A stretch of DNA of 64,000 nucleotides from Autumnicola musiva (GCF_031846585.1 NZ_JAVRHK010000007.1:124001-188000), one strand, 5' to 3'. Shown: positions 16,840-26,592, numbered from the stretch's first letter. The notes: a model not told the origin generated them from the letters alone. Made by a program: numbers and translations.

Positions 16840-18270
16840 CTAATCAACCGTCTTTACCGCCAAAGTATCAAGTTTCAACCTTAATTTAAGCCATGCCGCG
16901 ATCCGTTCTTTTTCAGCGGTTTTTTGCGAGCGGGATAAATCCTGGGCCCAGCTTACGGTAAAAGTGGGAATAGTATCAATCTTATTGAAATTTGTGGATA
17001 TAAGGTTAGAATATCCTATTTCTTCAACCCCTTCATAGTTGATCTTAATTTCCTCACTCAACTCTCTAAAAGCAAAGGAATTTCCTTCAATTCTGGCAAG
17101 TTCCTTCTCCAGCAAAGCTATTCTTGCATCCTTATCTTCAATAGCCTGCCTGTTTTTTTCATAAAGATCTTCCAGTATACCTGTTCTTACCTGCGAAGAA
17201 AGTAGATCTATATCGCCGGTCTGATCTTTTCCCTGGTGTACCGTTAACTGAGTTTCCTTCAGGGCTTCCACATCTCTCATGCGGCCCCTCCATGTTTCAA
17301 TAGTTCCTCCCGGAACGCGTTCACCAATTAGGAAAACATCCAGGGTTTTATTTTCATAGTCTTCAACCACCTTAAGGGTCTCCGTACCCTGATATCGTAT
17401 CTCATCCTGTACAAACTGCCTTACCCTGGAAGTAAAAAGTTGTTCATCCAAAAGCTGAAAAAAAAGATATATACTGGGTACCATCACTAAAATTGCAACA
17501 ACCGAAGCTACCTGCGCAATAAATTTTCTTCGCTTACTATTTGCGTAACGAACTAATGGAAAACCAAGCAATTTAGCTACAACAAACGTAGAAAGCGCAA
17601 TAAAAACAGCATTAATTGAAAAAAGGTAAAATGCACCCCCGGCAAATGACCAGTTTCCTACGGCAAGTCCATATCCCACTGTACATAAAGGAGGCATAAG
17701 GGCCGTTGCTATAGCAACACCAAGGATTACACTTGCAATAGTTCCTTTTTTAGTTTTCCCTATTATTAATGCCAGTCCGCCAAAAATTGCCACCAGCACA
17801 TCCAGGATTGTCGGGGCCGTTCGTGCCAGCAGCTCAGGATTTTCTTCCTTCACGGGAGAAACAAAAAAGTATACATAGGCCGTAAGTACACTAAGCCCAA
17901 CCATTACTCCTAAATTAATAAATGACCTTCTGAGTGTTTCCACATCGTTTATTGCTATGGACATACCCACACCAACAATAGGCCCCATTAAAGGAGAAAT
18001 AAGCATTGCGCCTATAACCACTGCAGTGCTCCCCACATTTAAACCTATGGAAGCCACGAAAATTGAAAAAATAAGAATCCAGGCATTGTGGCCTTTAAAC
18101 GATATATCCCGTTTTACCGCCTCCATAGTAGACTCACGGTCGGTATCCTGCCTTATATCTAACAATTCTGAAAAAAAAGACCTTGAGTTTTTCATCAGAT
18201 CCCTGGCATTTGCCGAGAGATTATTGTCTTCAGCATCGGGCGGGACTGAAGTATTTTTATTTTCTGCCAT
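16840..18270 (-). CDS. DUF389 family membrane protein
   Basis: 476-residue integral membrane protein. The N-terminal half carries the DUF389 core of hydrophobic helices: STAVVIGAMLISPLMGPIVG, SFINLGVMVGLSVLTAY, and TIASVILGVAIATALMPPLC. The C-terminal 200 residues are soluble, with a coiled-coil stretch EDKDARIALLEKELARIEG. The function of DUF389 is unknown to me. It is directly followed (8 bases) by manC in the upstream direction of the same strand, so manC, sprT-like and SDR genes may share its transcript. Confidence 0.9.
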   Translation of the reverse strand: MAENKNTSVPPDAEDNNLSANARDLMKNSRSFFSELLDIRQDTDRESTMEAVKRDISFKGHNAWILIFSIFVASIGLNVGSTAVVIGAMLISPLMGPIVGVGMSIAINDVETLRRSFINLGVMVGLSVLTAYVYFFVSPVKEENPELLARTAPTILDVLVAIFGGLALIIGKTKKGTIASVILGVAIATALMPPLCTVGYGLAVGNWSFAGGAFYLFSINAVFIALSTFVVAKLLGFPLVRYANSKRRKFIAQVASVVAILVMVPSIYLFFQLLDEQLFTSRVRQFVQDEIRYQGTETLKVVEDYENKTLDVFLIGERVPGGTIETWRGRMRDVEALKETQLTVHQGKDQTGDIDLLSSQVRTGILEDLYEKNRQAIEDKDARIALLEKELARIEGNSFAFRELSEEIKINYEGVEEIGYSNLISTNFNKIDTIPTFTVSWAQDLSRSQKTAEKERIAAWLKLRLKLDTLAVKTVD

Positions 18271-18278
18271 TCAGTTAA

Positions 18279-19358
18279 TTAACCTAGTTTATCTCCAAAT
18301 TTCTTCATCACTTTTTCCCTTATCTCCTTGATACCCTGCTCGTTTTTTTTGGGCATTACAACTAGCACAAGATCATTTTCAAGAACGATGTAATCTTTAA
18401 GTCCTTCTATTATCACTACTTTATTTTTTTCTGTTCTTATGATATTTCCTTCTGCTTCAAAGGAAAGGAAACGGGAATTAATTACCGTATTCTCATTTAT
18501 ATCCTGGGGCAATTGTTCCTGCAAAGAACCCCAGGTACCTAAATCGTTCCACTTAAAACTGGCAGGAATCATAAAAACATTTTCCGCTTTTTCTATTATG
18601 CCGTAATCAATAGAAATCTTATGCGCCTTGTGGTAATTTTCATCAATAAAATCCTGTTCTTTTTCGGTATTCCATACAGGGTTCCCCTTCGCAAAAAGGT
18701 GATACATCTCCGGCAGTAATTTTTCAAAATTCTGAAGAATAACATTGGCGCTCCATATAAATATCCCTGCATTCCATACATAATTCCCTTCTGCAAGAAA
18801 GGATTCTGCTTTTTTAAAATCAGGCTTTTCAGTAAAAGCTTTCACCGGCATTAGCCTGCTATTCGGGGGGTTATCATACTTTATATAACCGTAGCCGGTA
18901 TTGGGAAAAGTAGGATTAATTCCCAGGGTAATAAGTTTTTCGCTATTGGCCGCCGCTTCAAAAGCAAATTCCAAATCTTTAGTGAACTGTTGCTCCCCCT
19001 GGATCCAATGATCACTGGGAGCCACCATCATAACAGCATCTTTATTTTTCTGATTTATCTTCATGGCTGCCAGTAAAACACTTGGAGCGGTATTTCGCAT
19101 TACCGGCTCCAGTACAATCTGCTCCTGTTTTACCCCTGGCAATTGCTCTTTTACCACTTCATTGTAATTCTTATTGGTAAGAATGTAGATGTTTTCCCTT
19201 GGTATAATTGAGGCAAGCCTTCTAAAAGTAGTCTGTACCAGCGTTTCCCCTGCTCCAAGCACGTCCTGAAACTGTTTGGGACATGTTGCAGTACTTACAG
19301 GCCAAAATCGGGAACCTACCCCTCCGGCCATTAGTATTGCGTAATAATTATTATTCAT
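18279..19358 (-). CDS. manC: Mannose-1-phosphate guanylyltransferase
   Basis: Nucleotidyltransferase making GDP-mannose from mannose-1-phosphate and GTP for glycan synthesis. 359 residues, containing only the pyrophosphorylase domain with no fused isomerase. The N-terminal loop MAGGVGSRFWPVSTATCPKQF is the family signature, with the activating lysine in CPKQF. VAPSDHWI and FTEKPDF mark the sugar-phosphate site, and WNAGIFIW and FKWNDLGTWGSL are typical of GMP enzymes. It lies 12 bases from the SprT-like gene in an apparent run of minus-strand genes (20656 to 16840). Confidence 0.93.
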   Translation of the reverse strand: MNNNYYAILMAGGVGSRFWPVSTATCPKQFQDVLGAGETLVQTTFRRLASIIPRENIYILTNKNYNEVVKEQLPGVKQEQIVLEPVMRNTAPSVLLAAMKINQKNKDAVMMVAPSDHWIQGEQQFTKDLEFAFEAAANSEKLITLGINPTFPNTGYGYIKYDNPPNSRLMPVKAFTEKPDFKKAESFLAEGNYVWNAGIFIWSANVILQNFEKLLPEMYHLFAKGNPVWNTEKEQDFIDENYHKAHKISIDYGIIEKAENVFMIPASFKWNDLGTWGSLQEQLPQDINENTVINSRFLSFEAEGNIIRTEKNKVVIIEGLKDYIVLENDLVLVVMPKKNEQGIKEIREKVMKKFGDKLG

Positions 19359-19370
19359 TCTTCTCCAGAT

Positions 19371-19970
19371 TTAATTCTTTATAAGTTCAACCTCTGCATT
19401 GGGCTGGAACAAATATATCTTTCCGGTAGCCATTTCCAAACATTCATAGCGTTTAACCCTCTTCTCCCCTCTTCTAAACACCTTTCCATTGTATATTCTG
19501 AAAACTGCTCCAAAAGGCACCTCAAAAATATAGTTTTTATCATTCTGCGGATCAAAACTTTTAAGGGCCACTGATAATCTGGCATCGGTATCACTACTGG
19601 CTTTTGGATTCCTGAAATGACTCGCGATTAATGGTAATAATTTATGCGGAAAGATTTCCGGCCTTATGAAAGGCAACATTAAATTTCTGAAAGCAATTTT
19701 CCATTCATCCCCGTGCGGTTTAATATTTCTTCCGAATTTTTCAAATGCCAGTAAATGCGCAATTTCATGCACCAGGGTAATCAGGAATCGGTATTTGTTA
19801 AGGTTTGCATTAATGGTAATTTGTTGTGCCCCATCAGGCATTCTCCTGTAGTCCCCATGCCGCGTCCTTCTTTCATTAACAATCTTAAGATGTACATTAT
19901 TATTTTTAATGAGTAAAAAGGCCGGCTCCAGCGCATGACTTGGCAAATATTTCTCAAGAATGTGCTTCAT
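19371..19970 (-). CDS. SprT-like zinc metalloprotease domain protein
   Basis: 199-residue cytoplasmic protein with a SprT-like zinc site: LVHEIAHLLAFEKFG provides the HExxH motif, and the following PHGDEWKIAFRNLM has the spacing of the third histidine in this family. The C-terminal half is a basic beta-rich segment (FRIYNGKVFRRGEKRVKRYECL) resembling the zinc-ribbon position of SprT/Spartan but lacking clear CxxC pairs. Relatives are linked to DNA-protein crosslink repair, but no function is shown for this branch. It starts 5 bases after the SDR stop, suggesting co-transcription. Confidence 0.82.
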   Translation of the reverse strand: MKHILEKYLPSHALEPAFLLIKNNNVHLKIVNERRTRHGDYRRMPDGAQQITINANLNKYRFLITLVHEIAHLLAFEKFGRNIKPHGDEWKIAFRNLMLPFIRPEIFPHKLLPLIASHFRNPKASSDTDARLSVALKSFDPQNDKNYIFEVPFGAVFRIYNGKVFRRGEKRVKRYECLEMATGKIYLFQPNAEVELIKN

Positions 19971-19975
19971 TCAAA

Positions 19976-20656
19976 TCAGGGAGTACTGCTGGAAACCTGT
20001 AAGAGTTTTCCATTATAAAATTTATTACCGGTTAAACTGAAATTTACTATGTAGGCCGCCATTTCTTCTGCGGAAAGAGGGGCTTTAAGGCCGGGAAATG
20101 CCTCTTCCAGCATTTCGGTTTGTACAGCTCCTAATGCCAGGACATTAAAAGATGGCCCCGCTTCTTTATATTCCTCCGCCAGTAACTCGGTTAGAGTGAT
20201 TACCGCTGCTTTGCTGGAACTATAGGCCGATAATCCCGGAAATTTAACACTGCCCTGAACGCCGCCCATAGTACTAATATTTACCACATGGCCTTCTTTT
20301 CTCATATACGGCAGTATATTCCGGATTAATTCAACAACGCCCATCAAGTTGGTTTTATAAACCGAGTCAAAATCTTCTGAAGTTAATTCTGCAAAAGGTT
20401 TATTAATGAGTTTACCAGCGTTATTTATAAGAATATCTACGCTTTCCCATTGCGAAGAAACAAAATCAGAAACCTTTGCAAGGTCTTGTTTTTTGCCAAT
20501 ATCACAGGAAATAGCGGTTACATTTTCAAGTTTCATTTTCTCCACCGGCTCTTCATTTCGCGAAAGGGCCAGAACACGGTGTCCGGCTTTGGCAAAAATA
20601 GAAACCATTTCATAACCTATACCCCTGCTGGTTCCGGTGATTATAATATTTTTCAT
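19976..20656 (-). CDS. Short-chain dehydrogenase/reductase
   Basis: Classical SDR of 226 residues. The cofactor loop is TGTSRGIGYEM, followed by SCDIGKKQD, the structural NNAG motif (ILINNAGKLINKP), the catalytic Ser region NISTMGGVQG, and YSSSKAA with the catalytic Tyr and Lys. The basic residue after the first beta strand (LSRNEE) suggests a preference for NADP(H). No substrate clue comes from the neighbours (SprT-like, M28 peptidase). It is the first gene of the probable run ending in the DUF389 gene. Confidence 0.9.
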   Translation of the reverse strand: MKNIIITGTSRGIGYEMVSIFAKAGHRVLALSRNEEPVEKMKLENVTAISCDIGKKQDLAKVSDFVSSQWESVDILINNAGKLINKPFAELTSEDFDSVYKTNLMGVVELIRNILPYMRKEGHVVNISTMGGVQGSVKFPGLSAYSSSKAAVITLTELLAEEYKEAGPSFNVLALGAVQTEMLEEAFPGLKAPLSAEEMAAYIVNFSLTGNKFYNGKLLQVSSSTP

Positions 20657-20720
20657 AGAAATTATTTTACAAGTAAAGACTTCCGAAGATTACATCAAAA
20701 ACGAAGAAATATCTTAATCT

Positions 20721-21713
20721 CTATTCATTCAATTTAATTTCTTTTTCTGAAGTGTTCGCCATTTTAGAAATTGCCGGTACAATAGCTTCAATTAAAGTGG
20801 TCATATGTTCAAAATTCATCTTACCGGCTTCATCTTCTACATGATGATAATATTCATAATTGGTAAAATCGAAGGTACTAATGGTTTGTGCAGGCACACC
20901 GAATTGTTCAAAAAACGGATAATTGTCGCTTCTTTTAAAAAGATTATATTCCTGAGCCTGTGGTAAAAACCCCAGTACATCCTCGCCGGCATATTCATTA
21001 AATTTTTCAGCAAAATTAGAGTTTTCGTAACCGGTGAGGTAGGCCATATATTCTTTGTCTTGCATTGGCACGCCTATCATTTCCAAATTTACCACTGCGT
21101 ATAAATCAAGATTTTCCTGCTTTAGTACTTCAGCTAAATGTGCCGATCCTGTCAGTCCTAATTCCTCTCCTGAAAACAATGCGAAAATAATGCTTCTATC
21201 ATTATCTTTTATATTAGCCAATTCTTCAGCCAGTTCCATCACTGCCACGGTTCCAGCCGCATTATCATTAGCTCCGTTGGCTATAGAATCGCCTTCCACG
21301 GCTTCCTGTATCCCAATATGGTCATAATGTGCACCAATAATAATAAATTCATCTTTTAATTGCGCATTGTTCCCTTCCAGAAGACCGACAATATTAAAGG
21401 CTTTTTTACCCTGAATTTCAAAGTCATCCCTGTAATCTTCAAAATATGGTGCAACTCCATTCTCCCTAAAATATTCTTCAATATATGTAGCTGCCTTTTC
21501 TATACCTTCAGTTCCCGTAGCTCTTCCCCGCAGTTCATCTGAAGCAAGATACTCCAGACTCTCTCTTATATCGGAAACAGAAATTTCAGGTTCTGAGACA
21601 GCATTTTCTTCAGAAGCAATTACAGCACCGGAAGATTTATCTTGTGCAGAATTACAACCGATTATTAACAAAAATGAAGCTATGGCTCCTATTCTATAAA
21701 AGGGGATTTTCAT
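20721..21713 (-). CDS. M28 family zinc aminopeptidase, lipoprotein
   Basis: Exported M28 peptidase of 330 residues. I chose the ATG at 21713 because it gives the signal MKIPFYRIGAIASFLLIIGC with a lipobox Cys; an upstream frame extension would bury the signal. Co-catalytic zinc ligands are visible in GAHYDHIG (His/Asp), ANGANDNAAGT (Asp bridging), FSGEELGLTGS (catalytic Glu and ligand), an Asp/Glu in NLEMIGV, and a late His in YEYYHHVEDE. It probably trims peptides at the envelope surface. Transcribed alone, with the terminator at 21784-21811 belonging to the gene upstream. Confidence 0.93.
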   Translation of the reverse strand: MKIPFYRIGAIASFLLIIGCNSAQDKSSGAVIASEENAVSEPEISVSDIRESLEYLASDELRGRATGTEGIEKAATYIEEYFRENGVAPYFEDYRDDFEIQGKKAFNIVGLLEGNNAQLKDEFIIIGAHYDHIGIQEAVEGDSIANGANDNAAGTVAVMELAEELANIKDNDRSIIFALFSGEELGLTGSAHLAEVLKQENLDLYAVVNLEMIGVPMQDKEYMAYLTGYENSNFAEKFNEYAGEDVLGFLPQAQEYNLFKRSDNYPFFEQFGVPAQTISTFDFTNYEYYHHVEDEAGKMNFEHMTTLIEAIVPAISKMANTSEKEIKLNE

Positions 21714-21783
21714 TTTCAGAAAAATTAAAGAAGATTTCAAAACGACCAAAATGGCCATACAAATTCGTTGACACTAAAGATAA

Positions 21784-21811
21784 AAAAATCCCACGCTATA
21801 GTGGGATTTTT
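21784..21811 (-). terminator. Terminator of the pdhA-pdhC operon
   Basis: AAAAATCCCAC (21784-21794) and GTGGGATTTTT (21801-21811) form a perfect 11-bp stem with a 6-base loop. Read on the minus strand it follows the pdhC stop by 27 bases and ends in a T-run. Confidence 0.88.
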
Positions 21812-21837
21812 GTAATAAATATTGGTTAATACAGCAT

Positions 21838-23523
21838 CTATGCAAGCATAGTTACCGGATTTTCCATATAGGTTTTAAGTGTTTGCAGGAATGAAGCTCC
21901 CGTAGCACCATCTACTGTCCTGTGATCGCATGCCAGAGTAAGTTTCATTGTATGTCCCACCACTATTTCACCGTTTTTAACAACCGGCTTCTCCACTATG
22001 GTTCCTACGGAAAGAATAGCGGAATTTGGCTGATTGATGATACTGGTAAATTCAACGATACCGAACATTCCAAGGTTAGAAACAGTGAATGTACTGCCTT
22101 CCATTTCCTTAGGCTGTAATTTTTTATTCTTGGCTTTACCTGCAAGATCTTTCACATTTCCATTAATCTGCGTCATAGACATCTGGTCAGCAAACTTCAA
22201 CACCGGTACCACAAGGCCTTCTTCCACGGCAACAGCTACTCCCATGTGGATGTGCTTTGCCATTTTCATGGATTCACCCGTCCACTGACTATTCACCTGA
22301 GGATGCTTTCTAAGCGCCATGGCACTCGCCTTGATCACCATATCATTGAAGGACACCTTCACATCAGGCATTTCGTTAATCTGCTTACGGGACGCCATGG
22401 CGTTATCCATATTTACTTCAATGGTAAGATAATAATGAGGGGCATTAAATTTGGATTCTGCCAGCCTCTTCGCAATTGTCTTACGCATTTGCGAATTTTT
22501 AACCTCTTCAAAACTTTCCTCTCCCGCAGGAACGTATGGTTGTACAGAGGCACGTTTTTCTTCACTGCCTGCAGTTTGTTGAGCGGCAGGTTTTTCAGAA
22601 GGTTTAAAGGACTCTATATCTTTCTTGACAATCCTGCCGTTTTCTCCGGAACCATCTACGTTTGCAAGATCAATTCCCTTTTCTTCAGCCATTTTCTTAG
22701 CCAGGGGAGAAGCAAAAATGCGTCCTGTGTCTTTGGATTCTGAAGTGGTAGCACTTTTTTCTTCAGTTGCAGCAATTTCCTTTTGCTTTTCTTCGTCCTG
22801 ATCTTCTTTTTTCTCTTTTTTAGCTGAAGATTTTTTCGGGGCTCCATCAGCACTAATTCCGGAAACATCAGTTCCTTCCGGGCCAATAATTGCCAGAAGG
22901 CTATCCACTTTCGCCGATTCACCCTCCTGAATTCCAATCTTTAGCAAAGTACCCTCATAGAAGGATTCAAACTCCATAGTGGCCTTATCGGTTTCTATTT
23001 CAGCAAGAATATCTCCTTCTTCAACCTTATCGCCTTCCTGTTTAAGCCAGCTCGCCACGGTTCCTTCTTCCATAGTATCGCTAAGACGTGGCATATTAAT
23101 AATCTCAACACCTTCAGGAATTTCCCCGTCACCTGTTTCTTCGTTTTCTTCTTCAGAAGTATCCTGTGATTCTTCCTTTTCCTCAGATTTATCCTTTTTA
23201 TCTTCAGATTCATCTTCAGAAGATTTTTCTTCTTTTTCTCCTGAAGAAGAATCTCCTCCTTCAATAAGAGAAGAAATATCTTCTCCTTCTTCACCTATTA
23301 TGGCCAACAAAGTATCAACAGGAGCAGAATCACCTTCTTCAATCCCAATATGAAGCAGCGTCCCATCGTAGAAGGATTCAAACTCCATAGTTGCCTTATC
23401 AGTCTCAATTTCGGCAAGAATATCTCCTTCTTCAACCTTATCACCTTTTTTCTTTAGCCATTTTGCCACAACACCTTCTTCCATTGTGTCGCTTAGGCGT
23501 GGCATATTAATTACTTCAGCCAT
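21838..23523 (-). CDS. pdhC: Pyruvate dehydrogenase E2, dihydrolipoamide acetyltransferase
   Basis: E2 core of the pyruvate dehydrogenase complex, 561 residues. Two lipoyl domains occur in tandem, each with the lipoylated lysine in ETDKATMEFESF (near residues 40 and 180). They are joined by linkers rich in Glu, Ser, Asp and Lys. A peripheral-subunit-binding domain follows (FASPLAKKMAEEKGIDL ... GENGRIVKKDI). The C-terminal catalytic domain ends with the active-site motif DHRTVDGATGA. It lies 3 bases after pdhA, so the two are one operon; E1-beta and E3 are not in the window, and the single E1-alpha gene must pair with a distant E1-beta. Confidence 0.96.
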   Translation of the reverse strand: MAEVINMPRLSDTMEEGVVAKWLKKKGDKVEEGDILAEIETDKATMEFESFYDGTLLHIGIEEGDSAPVDTLLAIIGEEGEDISSLIEGGDSSSGEKEEKSSEDESEDKKDKSEEKEESQDTSEEENEETGDGEIPEGVEIINMPRLSDTMEEGTVASWLKQEGDKVEEGDILAEIETDKATMEFESFYEGTLLKIGIQEGESAKVDSLLAIIGPEGTDVSGISADGAPKKSSAKKEKKEDQDEEKQKEIAATEEKSATTSESKDTGRIFASPLAKKMAEEKGIDLANVDGSGENGRIVKKDIESFKPSEKPAAQQTAGSEEKRASVQPYVPAGEESFEEVKNSQMRKTIAKRLAESKFNAPHYYLTIEVNMDNAMASRKQINEMPDVKVSFNDMVIKASAMALRKHPQVNSQWTGESMKMAKHIHMGVAVAVEEGLVVPVLKFADQMSMTQINGNVKDLAGKAKNKKLQPKEMEGSTFTVSNLGMFGIVEFTSIINQPNSAILSVGTIVEKPVVKNGEIVVGHTMKLTLACDHRTVDGATGASFLQTLKTYMENPVTMLA

Positions 23524-23526
23524 AAT

Positions 23527-24528
23527 TTAGTCTACTTTATGTGATAAAAACGGATAATCTTTTTGTTCGTATACCACGTCATACATGATACTTTTCTCAG
23601 GGAAGTCAGATTCGTCAGCGAATTTCTCACACTCTGATACTTTATCTTTAACGCGTTTATCAATTTCTTTAATTTCTTTATCAGAAGCGTATTTTTTCTC
23701 CTTGATAACATCCCGCACCTTAGTAATAGGATCCAGCTTCTGATATTCGGCAACCTCGTCTTTAGTACGATATTTCTGGGCATCACTCATGGAATGTCCA
23801 CGGTAACGATATGTCTTCATTTCCAGAAAAGTTGGACCTTCTCCTTTTCTTGCACGGGAAATAGCCTCATCCAGGGCTTCAGCCACTTTAACAGGATCCA
23901 TTGCATCTACAGGACCGCAAGGCATTTCATAACCATTCCCTAACTTCCAGATATCTGTACCTTTTGAAGTACGCGCTACAGAAGTACCCATAGCATAACC
24001 ATTGTTCTCCACACAAAACACCACCGGAAGATCCATCTTCACCGCCATATTAAGAGTTTCATGAAGCGAGCCCTGCCGGGTAGCCCCATCTCCCAAAAAG
24101 CAGAGAGTTACAGCATCTCTTTTAAAATATTTGTCTGCAAAAGCAAGTCCGGCACCAAGAGGAATCTGCCCTCCTACAATTCCGTGTCCACCATAAAAAC
24201 GGTGTTCTTTAGAGAAAATATGCATAGAACCCCCAAGACCCTGGGAAGTCCCGGTTCCTTTTCCATAAAGTTCTGCCATCACTCTTTTAGGATCCACTCC
24301 CATCCCAATAGGCTGAACATGATTTCTGTACGCGGTTATCATACGATCTTTTTCGGTATCCATCGCATGAAGCGCTCCGGCCAAAATAGCCTCCTGCCCG
24401 TTATAGAGGTGTAAGAAACCCCTAACTTTTTGCTGAATATAAACCTGCGCAAGTTTGTCTTCAAATTTACGCCAAAAAAACATATCCTCGTACCACTTTA
24501 AGTAGGTGGCTTTTGTGATTTTCTTCAT
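23527..24528 (-). CDS. pdhA: Pyruvate dehydrogenase E1 component subunit alpha
   Basis: E1-alpha of pyruvate dehydrogenase, 333 residues, binding thiamine diphosphate in the alpha2-beta2 heterotetramer. The TPP motif runs from GDGATRQGSLHE to VVFCVENNGYAMGTS. The phosphorylation-loop region TYRYRGHSMSDAQKYRTKDE is present as in other E1-alpha chains. It sits 3 bases upstream of pdhC and about 100 bases downstream of cdd. In flavobacteria the order porV-cdd-pdhA-pdhC next to gldJ is conserved as far as I know. Confidence 0.96.
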   Translation of the reverse strand: MKKITKATYLKWYEDMFFWRKFEDKLAQVYIQQKVRGFLHLYNGQEAILAGALHAMDTEKDRMITAYRNHVQPIGMGVDPKRVMAELYGKGTGTSQGLGGSMHIFSKEHRFYGGHGIVGGQIPLGAGLAFADKYFKRDAVTLCFLGDGATRQGSLHETLNMAVKMDLPVVFCVENNGYAMGTSVARTSKGTDIWKLGNGYEMPCGPVDAMDPVKVAEALDEAISRARKGEGPTFLEMKTYRYRGHSMSDAQKYRTKDEVAEYQKLDPITKVRDVIKEKKYASDKEIKEIDKRVKDKVSECEKFADESDFPEKSIMYDVVYEQKDYPFLSHKVD

Positions 24529-24578
24529 ATCAAAGTAAAAATTTTAGGCCGGACAGATGGATTTTGCCAAGCGGATAA

Positions 24579-24586
24579 CAAAAATA
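24579..24586 (-). promoter_or_regulatory. Candidate -7 box for pdhA-pdhC
   Basis: Minus-strand TATTTTTG, an exact TAnnTTTG match, 51 bases before the pdhA ATG. No clear -33 element at standard spacing. Confidence 0.4.
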
Positions 24587-24636
24587 CTATTTTAAGTAAG
24601 AATGAAAAACAGTTTTATAGCAAAAATATGAAAACA

Positions 24637-25119
24637 TTACATACAGCTATTATCAAAAATAAAAGGCAGTAAGTCCTGAACAGATTTGGCCCTGGCAACT
24701 TTTCCAGCTTCCCCCATAAAATAAAGCTCAATGGGAGCAGCCTGTTTCACCTCATATTCAACCATCGCCTGACGGCAGGCACCACAGGGAGGCACAGGAG
24801 ATTCTATAAGTCGCTGAAGGGATTTTGCTGAAATAGCCACTTTTTTCATTTCCATCTCGGGATGTTTTGCCCCTGCAAAAAAGAAAGCAGTACGTTCTGC
24901 ACAAAGACCGGAGGGATATGAAGCATTCTCCTGGTTACTCCCTATTACTGTTTCGCCATTCTCAAGAAGAATTGCCGCCCCAACACTAAATTTTGAATAA
25001 GGAGCATAAGCGGTATCGCGAGCCTTAAAAGCTTCCAGCATTAAATCCTGAACATCCCGGGATAATTCTTCAAGAGAATCATAAACTTCCAGGCTGGAAG
25101 TAAAAGTCAATGGTTTCAT
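24637..25119 (-). CDS. cdd: Cytidine deaminase
   Basis: Homotetrameric-type cytidine deaminase of 160 residues, turning cytidine or deoxycytidine into uridine in pyrimidine salvage. The zinc site is complete: GLCAERTAFF supplies Cys and the proton-shuttling Glu, and PPCGACRQAM supplies the other two cysteines. AYAPYSKFSVGAAI is the substrate-binding N-terminal motif. It lies between porV and pdhA on the same strand. The spacing on either side (about 85 and 108 bases) suggests separate promoters. Confidence 0.95.
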   Translation of the reverse strand: MKPLTFTSSLEVYDSLEELSRDVQDLMLEAFKARDTAYAPYSKFSVGAAILLENGETVIGSNQENASYPSGLCAERTAFFFAGAKHPEMEMKKVAISAKSLQRLIESPVPPCGACRQAMVEYEVKQAAPIELYFMGEAGKVARAKSVQDLLPFIFDNSCM

Positions 25120-25204
25120 AAAAACTTATTGGAAATACAAGGTAGATGAAACAAAAAAAAGTATCAAACGAAAAGTGGGAATTTTAGTAATTATGTGAAG
25201 AGGA

Positions 25205-26356
25205 TTAATTATAGTATTCTTCACCAAAGTTAAAGGTAAGGCCGAATCTAAGTGTACCTTCTAACGGACTTGGGACGTTTGAGGTGGAGAACAGATAAGA
25301 AATATCTATATTCACCATTTCATACCTGAAGCCAGCCCCAAAAGAAACGAATCTGCGCGCACCTTTATTCTCATTTTCATTAAAGTAACCTGCTCTAAAA
25401 GCAAACACATCCTGATAATTATATTCGGCACCCAAAGCCCAAGTTACTTCCCGGAGTTCCTCCCCAAAACCATCGGGAGCATCTCCAAAAGATTCAAAAA
25501 TACCTTCAATTGCACCTATATCATTGTATGTTTCTTCATCTTCACTATCCATATCTCCATCGCCATTAAAATCCTGAGGCGTTGGCACAAGCAGTTTATT
25601 AAATTCCACGTAAGCTCCCAAACTGTTGTCCTGGTCCAAAAGAAAATCAAAACCTGCCCCTGCTTTAAAGTTAGTAGGAATAAAATTCTCCTGACCGGTA
25701 TCATCATATTTAATTTTAGGACCGATATTTGAAATATTGGCACCTATTCTCCATTGCCCCGCAAAATTATCCATAAATATTTCTGGACTCTGGTAAAATG
25801 CAGCAATATCAACTCCAAAACTACCGGCAGCCCCCCAATCTTCATTATCCTGCAGCCCAAGGTCTGAATGCAGATATCTACCTGCAACTGCCATAGATAC
25901 AGTTTCGCTTAGTTTTAGGGAATAAGAAAGATCAAAGGTGAATTCCTGAGGATTTACCGGCAAGGGATCTTGTTCAAAACTACTTCTAGTTTCTATTGCC
26001 CCGTAACTAAAATAGCGAAAGCTGGAGGCAAATGCACTCCTTTCGTTAAGCTTATAAAAATAATTCAGGCTACCTAAAAAGATATCATTTACAATATTAC
26101 TTAAGTAAGGAGTATATGCAAAACCAACCCCTTGTTGCCCATCAGCAAAGGCATATTTGGCAGGGTTCCATTGCTGGGAATACACATCCATAGAAGTAGC
26201 CACCCCCTGGTCTCCCATACCTGCAGCACGGGCATCTGCCGCGACTTGCAGAATTGGAATAGCCGTGGTGATTACCCTGTTCCTTTCTTCCTGCGCAAAA
26301 GACGAAAAGCCTGAAAGCAAGCCAACTCCAAGTAGTACAATTTTAATTTTTTTCAT
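25205..26356 (-). CDS. porV: Type IX secretion outer-membrane protein PorV
   Basis: PorV (LptO) is the outer-membrane beta-barrel shuttle that carries type IX secretion cargo from the Sov/SprA translocon to the attachment machinery. I start it at the ATG 26356, giving signal peptide MKKIKIVLLGVGLLSGFSSFAQ and 383 residues. The N-terminus AIPILQVAADARAAGMGDQG followed by SQQWNPAKYAFAD is strongly family-like, and the rest alternates as a 14-strand FadL-like barrel. The usual neighbour porU is absent from the gap to gldJ, which instead carries a putative RNA. A perfect -7 box lies 19 bases upstream. Confidence 0.94.
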   Translation of the reverse strand: MKKIKIVLLGVGLLSGFSSFAQEERNRVITTAIPILQVAADARAAGMGDQGVATSMDVYSQQWNPAKYAFADGQQGVGFAYTPYLSNIVNDIFLGSLNYFYKLNERSAFASSFRYFSYGAIETRSSFEQDPLPVNPQEFTFDLSYSLKLSETVSMAVAGRYLHSDLGLQDNEDWGAAGSFGVDIAAFYQSPEIFMDNFAGQWRIGANISNIGPKIKYDDTGQENFIPTNFKAGAGFDFLLDQDNSLGAYVEFNKLLVPTPQDFNGDGDMDSEDEETYNDIGAIEGIFESFGDAPDGFGEELREVTWALGAEYNYQDVFAFRAGYFNENENKGARRFVSFGAGFRYEMVNIDISYLFSTSNVPSPLEGTLRFGLTFNFGEEYYN

Positions 26357-26374
26357 TCCGAACGTTATCTGTAA

Positions 26375-26382
26375 CAAAGATA
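26375..26382 (-). promoter_or_regulatory. Candidate -7 box for porV
   Basis: Minus-strand TATCTTTG matches TAnnTTTG exactly, 19 bases before the chosen ATG, supporting both promoter and start. A TTTC about 18 bases further upstream is a weak -33 candidate. Confidence 0.45.
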
Positions 26383-26592
26383 TATTTTAATTCTTTTTAA
26401 GAAAGAACCTTCCTACCAAAAATTAAAAGCAGTTTCCTTTAAGGGTTAAAATAAGCTCTTAAATCGATAATCTAATCCTTGGCACCCTCATTTAAACAAT
26501 AATAACTATTATATGGCTAAAATATTGCATACCGTTATATTACAGCAGGTTGAATTCCGCATTAAAAATTATAGACATGTCAGAAAAAGCCG

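Noticed and set aside
22246..23353. Several long open frames antisense to pdhC
   Set aside because: They are shadows of the low-complexity lipoyl linkers and the catalytic domain, with serine-rich translations and no start context.
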